Shown here: positions 55,101 through 64,000 of the stretch, piece after piece
Numbering within the stretch: position 1 is the first letter of the stretch
Layout: every line of letters begins with the position of its first letter
Assembly: GCA_040954595.2 (NCBI GenBank)
Contig: CM082589.2
Location: 7,564,001 to 7,628,000 of the forward strand
DNA from: Balanoglossus misakiensis
Lineage: Eukaryota; Hemichordata
Direction of reading: 5' to 3'
DNA: 64,000 bases
The notes under the pieces: generated by a model
Told to the model about the DNA's origin: nothing
The model's database searches: none
Seen by the model: the letters and a program-made list of their open reading frames with translations, nothing else
Program-made: the position numbers and the translations under genes

Positions 55101-56718
55101 TGACTGCGCATGCGCTTTTAATTGCTTGGGCGCCGCGCCTGAGTTCTCGGTTCCCAATGTATAGGCCTAATAATATAAGGTTATTCACAAAATACCGGGA
55201 TTTATGTCCGAGAACATCGTACAGCGGATGTATTGTCCGAGACGCGCAGTGTTCACATTTTCTTTTACTGCGTGGTAAAAGGGAGGGGGTGTTCATTTTA
55301 AAACTGATAGTTCTGATTCCGCATTCCAGGTGGTTGACTTGCTCAACGATTTGTACTCGATCTTTGACGGCATCATCGAAAACTATGACGTGTACAAAGT
55401 TGAAACTATCGGTGATGGTTACGTCATAGTGTCCGGTTTACCGAACAGAAATGGCATCTACCACGCTGGCATGATCGCTTCAACAGCAATGCATCTCCTG
55501 GAATCTGTCAAGACTTTTAAGATTCGACATCGTCCTAATGATATTCTGAAGTTACGCATTGGCATTCATTCAGGTCAGATAGGTTTTGCTACACCTTGTC
55601 GACTGGTTTATGTGAATATTTATTTGTGTTTATTTTCTGAAAATTATTTGGATCATTTTCGTATTTATTTATATGTCTGTTTCATTTACCCGGCCGGTAT
55701 ATACTATTTAGGTCCATGCGTGTCTTGTGTAATAGGGCTTACAAATCCCCGTTACTGCTTGTTCGGTGACACCATCAACACAACATCCAGGATGCAGTCC
55801 AATGGTTTAGGTAAGTGTGATGGGCGAGTATAAAATACACAGACCACAGTACAAAAGTTAAATACAAGAGAATAAACGATAATTATCTATAGGGGGCGCT
55901 CTCAAAGGAGAGTTTTTACAGTGTCAATGTCTATATGATAATATGTAATATATTTCATCACAGTGAGATTGTTTTAATCGGGGACAAAGAGACTTGCTTT
56001 ACCTGCGAACATTGTAGTATGATATGACAATGCAAGCAGGGACTTTTGTTGGTGTTGCTAAGCAGATACCACATCCAATTGTACTTGCTTTTATTCTTTG
56101 TTTGTCAAACTAAGATCCGAAATGAAACAATGAGTTGGTCCATCAAAAGAAAACATTTCCTGATATAATCAAACAAGTAATAATATAAACAGCTGAAAAT
56201 TACACCATTTTTGATAGCCATTAGTTTCTACTTACTTTCAGCTCTGAAAATTCATGTCAGTCCGTGGTGTAAAGAAATCTTAGACGAGATCGGTGGCTAT
56301 GCTTTGGTTGAACGCGGTCTGGTTACAATGAAGGTAGGTACATGGCACAATTTTGAAATGAAATACACGGTATGTTTCTTATGCATCATAGAGACATTGT
56401 TATTTGATGTATTGTGAAATGACTTCGGGATGGTTATTGTTAATTTCAAAGTTACTCTTATTACTTTATACAGTTGCATACTTTCTTTATGTCTCCAACA
56501 TCCACCCCTTTTGAACACTGTGAATTGATGATAAAATAACTTTGTTTACTTGTAGTTTTTGATGGCTTTGTGAAAATGGGGTCAAAGGTCATTTGAAATG
56601 AAGTGTTTTGTTTAATTTTTATTCTTTAGTTGATTCTGTTTTACAGGGCAAGGGAGAAATCAAGACATACTGGTTGATTGGACAGGATCCGTCATATCGG
56701 AAAGATCGACCAAGATAG
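46700..56718 (+). CDS. Receptor guanylate cyclase, plus-strand copy
   Basis: Paralogue of the minus-strand gene. Exons: 46700-46928, 47377-47546, 48292-48604, 48926-49063, 49303-49457, 49728-49863, 50247-50434, 50727-50820, 51090-51165, 51557-51740, 52188-52265, 52802-52906, 53074-53317, 53470-53622, 53973-54153, 54643-54783, 54954-55077, 55330-55573, 55712-55810, 56242-56333, 56647-56718. They join to 3,216 nt (1,071 residues). Signal peptide, ANF-receptor ectodomain (GPGCSC, EDRGMV), TM segment ([20 protein letters not shown], about 478-497), kinase homology domain with [18 protein letters not shown] and DYG, then the cyclase domain: [30 protein letters not shown], ending [10 protein letters not shown]. 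Catalytic Asp, Glu, Cys, Asn and Arg remain. The usual AGVVG loop is altered (GPCVSCVIG). A first-exon ATG eight bases upstream at 46692 is out of frame. The ligand is unknown. Confidence 0.95.
47974..48155. mobile_element. MITE family A, copy 3
   Basis: TTAA-AGGTATACGGTCACC and GGTGACCGTATACCT-TTAA; interior inverted relative to copy 1. Intron of the plus-strand cyclase. Confidence 0.92.
48640..48781. mobile_element. MITE family A, copy 4 (left end missing)
   Basis: Begins inside the family interior (ATGGCGCATTGGAGTGTTC) and keeps the right terminus GGTGACCGTATACCT-TTAA. It lies just past exon 48292-48604. Confidence 0.88.
49095..49174. repeat. (TTG)n microsatellite
   Basis: About 26 TTG/GTT units in an intron of the plus-strand cyclase. 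It yields false poly-Val, poly-Leu and poly-Gln frames. Confidence 0.97.
50863..50983. repeat. (AATG)n microsatellite
   Basis: About 30 perfect AATG units in the intron after exon 50727-50820. Confidence 0.97.
51291..51482. mobile_element. MITE family A, copy 5
   Basis: TTAA-AGGTGTACCGTCACC at the left, family A interior and a decayed right end (GGGGACTGTATACT-TTTAA). It lies about 75 bp before exon 51557-51740. Confidence 0.88.
52434..52727. mobile_element. MITE family F, copy 1
   Basis: About 290 bp with terminal inverted repeats TTAGGCCAAATAAAAAAA and AATATTTTTTTGGCC-like ends (ATATTTTTTTGGCCTTA). Subterminal words ATGTTCCGATTAC and GTAATCGGAACAGCACAT are also inverted. A fragment lies at 60215-60282. 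Confidence 0.8.
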
Positions 56719-57381
56719 AATTACAATGCATGGTAGTTGATATAGTCTAAAGTGTCTGATGGATACTTGAGTTGTATTTCATTATGGTAATGAAAAGATA
56801 AGGTCGAGCAGATCCCAAGTTTTTCAACATAATACTGGTCTCTTTGATATATGGATTGATGGGTCATTGTAGATGACATAGTCCCCATATATGATTATTG
56901 TTCTCGACACAAAGTAACTGCCAAGAAACCAGTTATTGACTCATGTGACAACATGAAGTCGGCGTACATACATGTACATGTATATATGCTATATTAAGAT
57001 GTTGTTGCCTGTTTACAAATTGTTGGACAGATTACTCCACTCATGTCCAAGTATTGACTAAGACCTGAAAAACAGTTTGAATAGAATATTACTTGCCTAT
57101 TAAGGACACCTCTCCATTACGGCCAGATTTTCACTGCATGTATGCATATCCCTTCCCTATTCGAGCCACACAGTGCGCCCTCTAGTGGTGGCAAGGCCAC
57201 ATAGTCAATGGGAATCTCACTCACATTTGCCTGGAATCAGTAGTTGAGAAAAGAGAATTCAGAGCTTGTGTCTGGAAAATGACATCACTAGTTTCGAACA
57301 AAACTGGGAGAAGAAAATGATCGCCTTGTAGGGAGGGTATCATCCAGAATGTTTACATGTTATGGAGAATTGTTAGCTTCA

Positions 57382-57387
57382 AATAAA
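57382..57387 (+). terminator. Candidate poly(A) signal of plus-strand cyclase
   Basis: AATAAA about 660 bp past the stop; a second one lies at 57519-57524. Which is used cannot be told from sequence alone. Confidence 0.4.
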
Positions 57388-57624
57388 ATTGAAAGGGGCA
57401 TCTCAAAGAAAACTATTTGAAGATTGTAGGAAATGAGGACACACTGTCACTCATTTTAAGAATGGCCAGAACAGTACGGGATTTTCTGTCATATGCCTTA
57501 AATAATTGAACACTACTGAATAAAATGCCGTATTTGTAATTTTTTTTGGCAACATCGACACACTACAAAAAGATTCTTGCACGTCAAAAAATATAAAACT
57601 TTATTCCTAGCATGTTAACTAAAC

Positions 57625-58020
57625 CACATTATATTACCATGGCCTGTGCGTCGCATTTTAATTGGTCGAGATGAACGACGTCACTGACCACAAATACTCA
57701 GTAATGGTTTGTTTACATGCCTGTAAATCTGAATAGTAATATTAGAAAACAGTTCAGTGAATACAACATTTTGCGTAACACAGTTCCGGGGCCGCTAGTG
57801 GGATATTTTGGTAAATTTTGACGGTTTTCTTGACTTCGTTGGTAATATAATGGAAATAACCGACTCCGCCCGGACCATTAACGTTTGTTTATGGGCTTGG
57901 GCTCGAGGAAAGCCAAAAATTCATGGGCTCGGAAGCCTCGCCAATGAATTTTTGGCTTTCCCCTCGCCCTTGCCCATAGACAAATGTTAATGGTCAGGGC
58001 GTCGTCCATTATTTCTATAC
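57625..58020. mobile_element. Composite foldback element P3
   Basis: Palindrome at 57860-58010 with arms containing ACCATTAACGTTTGTTTATG and GAAAGCCAAAAATTCATGGG, each inverted on the other side. It is preceded by a second inverted pair (ACATTATATTACCA near 57633 and TGGTAATATAATGG near 57840) around unique DNA that includes ATTGGTCGA. Same two-part plan as P1 and P2, in the other order. Confidence 0.7.
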
Positions 58021-58356
58021 TATAGGAGGCTAATACTTGAAGACATAATTATGTTGGTTAGTTCAAAGAACAGTAGGTTTTCACAACCGTGTAATGTAAA
58101 TTATTGAAAACAATGACAAGTAAATAGAAGAAAAAAAAGACAAAACCTATTAATCCTAACATTATAATACAAGAAGCAAAGTAGCATTATGAAAGGAAAA
58201 TACAATCCGATGAATATTGCAACTATAAGTCATAGCTACTGCAAGTGAATTTAAGAACAAACTGAGTCCTTCCATGATTGCATAACAACACAAAATTGAA
58301 AATCTATACATGTACTTTAGTTCCAGGAATTCTTAAAGCGGAAAAAATTTGATAGT

Positions 58357-58362
58357 TTTATT
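58357..58362 (-). terminator. Poly(A) signal of the right-end minus gene
   Basis: AATAAA on the minus strand, about 90 bp past the stop proposed at 58451-58453. Confidence 0.5.
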
Positions 58363-58450
58363 CTTTTTTCCACACAAAAATAAACAAAAGTTAATAGTGA
58401 AATTCTCTTCTCAAAATGAACCTTTTTTCACAAAATTACTCCTTTGCTAA

Positions 58451-61400
58451 TTACACTAAGTCTTTTACTTTGCAAACTCGATAACGATAACCTTCGCATC
58501 TATATATTTCACTATCACTGGCATAGGCAGATATCATGTTTTTTCCGTTACCAGGAGGCTGTAATGAAAATAAGAGAAACCATGTTGGATACCTTCTGTC
58601 TGGCACTTCAAATATCACTCTCCTCACCCCCAGTTCTTTCTATTGAGGTCCAACTTTACCATAGAAAACAATGGATGTGGGCCAAACCATGGTGGTGAAA
58701 GGGTTAAAAACAGAGTTCACTTAAACATGGCAGAGATTTTTCAGACAAAAAATTGTGTGGTGTGCATACCAACTTTTTTAGACTTTGTGTATCGTGAGTT
58801 CTGATATGTAGCTGTGGATGAGATGTGTTACAAAACACATGTTGACTGGCTTTTCTGGCAACAGCATACGTCTTTCACCCCTCGGGACTGTGAGTCACCC
58901 CCCAAAACAGACGGTTTTCCCTCGGCCTTCGCCCCCGGGAAAACTGTCTTTTGGGGGGTGACTCACAGTCCCTCGGGTTACAGACGTATGCTGTTGCCCT
59001 CATGGCCAGTCAACATGTGTACAGTTACCCTCATGGACAGTCAATATGTGCATAATGTACCGGTAATCTTTATTAAGAAATCTCATCACAGAACTAGATG
59101 GAAAGCAGCAAGCAATGAGGGTTCACTTACCACAAGTTGAATCAGCCACTGGTTTCTCTGTAAGGAAAAGTTTATGTAGTGTGAGTTTAGAATACAAAAT
59201 TAAAGGTACAACAGTCATACTTTGGTGTGTTTTTCCCCAGAATGCACTATTTAAAGCCATACAAATTCAGTTTCTTTCTTTCTTTTAAAGATACCGCATA
59301 CAAAACGGACACTTTGAGGAATTATTATTTTCTGTCAGTTATTCCTAACCCTCAAAAGTATGGTACATACAGTTTTCTTGGAGTCATGATATTGTGGAAC
59401 CAATCATGTACAGTGGACAACAATTAATTATGCAGTGGTTATGAGGCTACAGTAGCAAGCAATGTATTTTGCATCAATAGTAGATTGAAATTAGGTGAAG
59501 AAAGACCTTTTTTGTTAGACAACACCCTTCATAAGGCAAAAAGAAACAAAAGAAATGTTTCTGGTCAGGCCTTTCTTTAAAAATGGTGCAGCGACACGAA
59601 TCCCCCCCCCCCTCCCCCTCCCCCTCAAGGGAGGAAGGACGTTCAGTTTTGTAGTTTTATCAATATAGTCACATGTATACTGTTCATGCAGTCACTGATC
59701 ACGCACCCCAAAGTGTCCAGTGATTTATATCTAGTTGAAGCAGTTTCCGAGTTTTCTGTGGATGCCACCACAAAACGAGAAAAAAAGGGTGACGCACTGT
59801 TATTTAAGTGACGCGTGCACAGACCAGAAACATTTCTTTCTTTTTTTTGGCCTAACATGCAAATAGAACACTACTTACCTCAAAGATAGACCTGTATTCT
59901 GACAGTACCAACTTGTCAATTTGGGGGAAGTTGACTTTACCCAATGCTTCAGCCAGGACAGATACAAACGTCACAGCTTTTCCAACTGAACTGACTGCAA
60001 CTTGATCACATTGATCAACACCAGCTTTGGCATTAGCTATTAACACATTCGAGACGTGATTTAAGTACTGACGAAAGAAAAAAAATTGAGAAATTCAAGT
60101 AAATATGTTTGCAAAAAATAAATATTGTGTTTGGAAAAATGATAGCCACACACAATATATAACAAAACTACACAGTTTGATTTTGCCAAGTTGGTTATGG
60201 CCATAAATTAGTCATAAGGCCAAACAAAAAATATGTGCTGTTCTGATTACATGGTTTTCAAAAATAGGGTAGGTAGGAGTAAAGACACGTTTTATTGGCT
60301 GAAATTGGTCACATTGTCTGATGTCAACCAATCAGAAATTTGTTTATATTGTTTACAGAGCACATTTTCCACTATGTGACTGATAGTGTTGAGAAGTACT
60401 ATCAAATGTGGAGATGTCTCAAATTTACAGAGTTAAACAATTTGTTATTTTTGCTTATTGTCAAATTTCTGGGTTGAAATTTTTTCTCTGCATAAAAAGA
60501 GGTGGCCAAATAACAGTAGTCGAATCACTGAAAAAATTATGGAAAATATATTCTCTCAAATACTGACTACAACTCAAGGACAACTCAACAAATTATATCT
60601 CCCAGAGAACTGAAATTCTTTTCTGAGAACCCTTACTGTGGCATCCTGGTGCATACAGTGGAATTGTGATTCAACTGGTGCCTGTTTATTGTGGATAAAA
60701 CTATAAATGATAATAGGGTGATAAAAAATCATTTACTTACACATACACTGTGTACCCACGGTTCTGGTTCCGGAATAGTTTCATTTACATATCTCTTCTT
60801 CATCCACTTAACCATGTCAACCTTAAATTAAAAGAATGTCATATCGCATAGGTAAAAATCAAGAATTCTGATGAAATTTGGTGTAGACAAAACCACATGT
60901 ACATAGCAATATACAAATTTATACATATTTATAGTTGTTTGTGACAATACACTACCCGGAGTTGACTCTATGGCAGTCGCTGTGCCTGTCAATAGGGAAT
61001 GGAACTTTTATACTGCGTAAGATACGCCACCAGGCAAAGCGACTGTATATGTTTCTGTACTCTACATGTGGTATGTTGAACACCTATTTCCTGGCCATGA
61101 GCCGTTACCCCCGAGGGGATGTGAGTTACCAGAATCACATGCTATTTCCCTAGTCCATAGTATACTTACACTGTTACATATGGCTGGGTTGATGAGGAAG
61201 GCCCTCAAACACAGCAGGAAGAACTTGTCTTCCTCAATTGGTTGACCATCTAAAGACAGGAAAAAATGATACATGATTTGTTGCAAGTCCAAAAATTGGA
61301 TAACTCTATCAGTTTCATAATACATAGCGGACTGCCCATCGTTGGACTCTGGCAACCAAAAAGCTTACACTTTTTCACTGATAATACATTACACATTGCA

Positions 61401-63921
61401 GGGTAATACTTTTGTATCTTTTGCATAGCAAACACCATTTCAAAGCGGTTCTAGACAATGCAAACCGGATAAAGGTGTAATTACAAACAATTCTGATGAA
61501 TAGTTTGCTACATGTACACTGAGATTTGAATGAAATTGATATTACTCAAACCTTTTGTTGCTGTCGCCCCATCCAATACAGCCTCTCCACACATGTACTT
61601 AAGTATAGGGAGCAGAGACACTGCTGAGATGGAAGCCAAGATAGACGCGGAATTCTTGGCAGAGGTTGTCTTTCGGCCTACTGGGATTCTTTGTAGCAGA
61701 GTTTTACAGGCCTCTTCAAACTTTCCCATTTGGATGAAATACATAGGTAATTTACTCTGCAGTTCACTGAGAAATAAAAAGCTGGTATAAATTATACACA
61801 TAGCTACATGTACAATGCAAAAGACTTATTCCTCAAAGGAAAGCTCCATTGCTGATCTTTAGAGGCCCAACCTTACCATAGAAAACAATGGGTTTAGACT
61901 GAACCATGGTGGTAAAAGGGTAATAAAAGTAAAGGACACAAAGTTAGTCAACTATAACTACGTCATTACTGACATGTCCACCTCATTCTGACAGTTCATT
62001 GTAAAAATAATTATACAAATTCCAACTTGTGTCACTCACAAGCTTCAACTGATACCAAATGCCAATAGGTAATCACTTTCCATGCAGCAATGAAAATGCA
62101 TGTAATTTTGTTATACACAGTGTGCAGACAAGCTCAATGTATTATTTTGATTTGATTTCAAAGCAAAAAAAAAAAAATTCAACTCTGGAAACAGATAAGT
62201 ACGAAAATTGTTGAATAGATTATTAGCTCTAATTTGAAACTTGATACATTTCCAGTGCAACAGAGGCCTTTCATCTTTTCAACTGTGCAGAATTGAAAAT
62301 ATTCTGGAATTATCAAAGTTACATAGAAATCCCCATATCAAAAAGCAAACCCATCAAAGCTCTGTAGAACGATGCAAATCAAAAGAAATGAGATTTCACT
62401 TACAGTTCTTCACTGACAAGAGCAGAAGAATTATGAAGTGATGACGATATAAAATGTGTCACCTTGAGATAACGTATTGCCTGTTGCCATCTGAAATGGA
62501 ATTTTATTGTCAATGTCAATAAAATGGTCCCAGCCTAAACCATGTATGTCATGTTTTTCAAGTTTAACAAGTCATTGTTGATTACTACTAGATTATTAGG
62601 CAATGATTGTTGGAAATCATGATGAAACTAAACTGGTCAATCTCTATAAAATGGCTGAAAATGTTTTTCACAAACCTTTTACCCTGGTACCTACATAGAG
62701 CACAATCATTGACAAAGACTTGGCATATATCAAGACTTGAATAATTACCAAGATAGACAGCGGGCCAGATACAGTCCAATCCCTTTACAGTCAAACCTGC
62801 CTATAGTGGCCAGTCAAGGGACTTTCCTAAACTGGCCTTTATCGACAGGTGGCCTTTATAGACAGGTCAGCTAATGTAAATTGCACAGGGACTGTAAGTA
62901 ACAAAGTGACAGCTATATAGAGGTGGCCACTCTATAGAGGTGGCCACTAACACAGGTTTGACTGTAGTTGCCACACAGTTTACTTCTGACTAAATTCTCT
63001 ATCAACTTACTTTTTCTTTTGTTCCAAAATTTCAATTCTCTTTTTGGCTACTGGGATAGTTTCTTTCAAGATATTACTCCCTTTTTTACCAGTGATATTC
63101 TGTCCATGAAGTACAGTAGATAAGAGACTATCATCCCAATGTTGCATAGTCAATGAAGTAAAACTGAAAGAAAGTAGGAGAATCTAAGTTGTATACATGT
63201 TGCATCTGATTGACTCTTTTCCTGAAGACTGAACTAGAGAATATATTTGCATTTTTTTAAATGTTTACAGCCTTTAAAGAGATGTTTTGGAAACCTGTCT
63301 CATCACTTGATAAATTAAAGTCACACTTTTCCAACAGGGTATATCAGAAGAAAAGCAATGACATTAAAAAACATAAATTCATTGTGCAAAAAGACTAATT
63401 CATAGCATATACAGTACATGTACTTACCAACGCCAATCCAGGTATCTAGCTGCTTGGAATGTAGACTTCATACGGGGAAGGACTTTTTGACGCAAGTATC
63501 TTGGCAATGAATCTTGCAGGAACAAATCAACCAGCAGCAAGTCAATATACTGGAAGAGTCCTTCTTTACCTTCATTAATATAAACCACGCTTCCATTCCT
63601 ATTTTGCAAATTAATATAACAATCAGAAAAATAACATTAGATGTGGGATTTACCATATAGGGAAAATGCATGATTCACTATGATGACACTAAGACACCAA
63701 AGTCAGCATATTCTTTGTTTTGCCTACCCGCAAATATGTATTTTGAGTTTTCATGAAATACAAACAGTCAAACTTACCTGTCACGGACCATTTGTTTGAC
63801 ATTGAGTGTAACATCTAGCAACATATCTAAAAGTATGAAAGCTGTGACGGCACTGCCCTCACCAACAGCTGTAGAAGCGTCTGCTACGGCCTTCATTAAT
63901 GCCTTCTTCACAAACTCAAAC
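58451..63921 (-). CDS. Unrecognised helix-rich protein, C-terminal exons (continues past the right edge)
   Basis: Ten minus-strand exons join in phase: 63778-63921, 63428-63598, 63011-63163, 62404-62490, 61552-61766, 61170-61249, 60741-60821, 59879-60067, 59131-59157 and terminal 58451-58558, about 418 residues. The sequence is leucine-rich and helical with no signal peptide or membrane segment, like a HEAT/TPR-type scaffold: FILLDMLLDVTLNVKQMVRD, LFQYIDLLLVDLFLQDSLP, MGKFEEACKTLLQRIP, EEDKFFLLCLRAFLINP, VAVSSVGKAVTFVSVLAEAL. I compared it from memory with several large helical-repeat proteins and found no convincing match, so I give no name. Conserved splice phase over ten exons and conservative residue use make it a real gene. 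The 27-nt exon and the last exon (ending RVCKVKDLV) are the least certain. The donor after 61552 (GTTTGAG) is weak. Confidence 0.65.
58630..58705. repeat. Repeat family H, copy 2
   Basis: CCATAGAAAACAATGGATGT then AACCATGGTGGTGAAAGGGT, shared with 43196-43295 and 61858-61925. Intron of the right-end gene. Confidence 0.65.
58838..59020. mobile_element. Foldback element P4
   Basis: Near-perfect palindrome with arms of about 90 bp: ACACATGTTGACTGGC, CAACAGCATACGTCT and GGGACTGTGAGTCACC on the left, inverted on the right. The GAGGG/CTGTGAGT-ACC core resembles that of P2. Intron of the right-end gene. Confidence 0.75.
60215..60282. mobile_element. MITE family F fragment
   Basis: TAAGGCCAAACAAAAAATAT through AAAATAGGGTAGGTAGGAG matches the right end of 52434-52727 in inverse. 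Only one end is present. Confidence 0.7.
61077..61150. mobile_element. Half copy of foldback element P2
   Basis: Single arm AACACCTATTTCCTGGCC with CCCCCGAGGGGATGTGAGTT and CCAGAATCACATGCTATTT, matching the left arm of 36140-36344. The facing arm is absent. It ends about 20 bp from exon 61170-61249. Confidence 0.7.
61858..61925. repeat. Repeat family H, copy 3
   Basis: CCATAGAAAACAATGGGTTT then AACCATGGTGGTAAAAGGGT. Intron of the right-end gene. Confidence 0.65.
62788..62964. mobile_element. Short MITE with CAGTCAAACCTG ends
   Basis: 177 bp with terminal inverted repeats CAGTCAAACCTG and CAGGTTTGACTG, flanked by TA on both sides. Inside is a tandem of TATAGAGGTGGCCACT. Non-coding, in an intron of the right-end gene. 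Confidence 0.8.
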
Positions 63922-64000
63922 CTGAATAATAATCAATAAATAATTACCATAATATCAATATTAGCACTAATTATCACACACAAGACCTGATAACAACCAA

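Larger units (their letters stand above)
56719..58450. other. Convergent spacer after plus-strand cyclase
   Basis: 3' UTR of the cyclase, with AATAAA at 57382-57387 and again at 57519-57524, then foldback element P3. The AATAAA of the opposite gene is at 58357-58362 (minus strand). No coding exon is seen. Confidence 0.7.

Overview
This is a eukaryotic, intron-rich window at about 38% G+C by eye. It has GT-AG introns, TACATGTA-type words, many short TTAA-flanked MITEs and several long palindromes. The gene set is a CYP20-family P450, an astacin with a long CUB tail, and two single-pass receptor guanylate cyclases. It fits an invertebrate deuterostome such as a hemichordate or cephalochordate, but I cannot fix the species.

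Layout: (1) 964-7360, plus strand: a CYP20-like cytochrome P450 that lacks only its N-terminal anchor exon. (2) 10143-30927, plus strand: a complete secreted astacin metalloprotease gene. It encodes a signal peptide, propeptide, HExxH catalytic domain, 14 CUB domains joined mostly by 8-residue glycine-rich linkers (each its own 24-nt exon), two 216-nt cysteine-rich modules and a short tail. My exon model adds to 2,139 residues with no frame break. (3) 31682-46235, minus strand, and 46700-56718, plus strand: two paralogous receptor guanylate cyclases, head to head across a 464-bp CpG-rich spacer. Both have signal peptide, ANF-receptor ectodomain, one TM segment, a degenerate kinase homology domain and a class III cyclase domain (models of 1,074 and 1,071 residues). 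(4) 58451-63921 and beyond the right edge, minus strand: the 3' part of a helix-rich gene I do not recognise.

The CUB array is the most unusual part. Exons and introns have been copied by unequal exchange. There are protein-identical copies (CUB4/CUB7), chimeric copies (CUB8, CUB9) and a broken CUB exon at 22194-22285 that looks like an exchange junction. The two cyclases keep nearly the same exon lengths and phases, which implies an inverted duplication, and they probably share a promoter.

Introns and spacers hold at least five MITE families. Several have TTAA at their ends followed by AGG. There are also long near-perfect foldback elements and large microsatellites. I saw no rRNA, tRNA, CRISPR array or viral gene.
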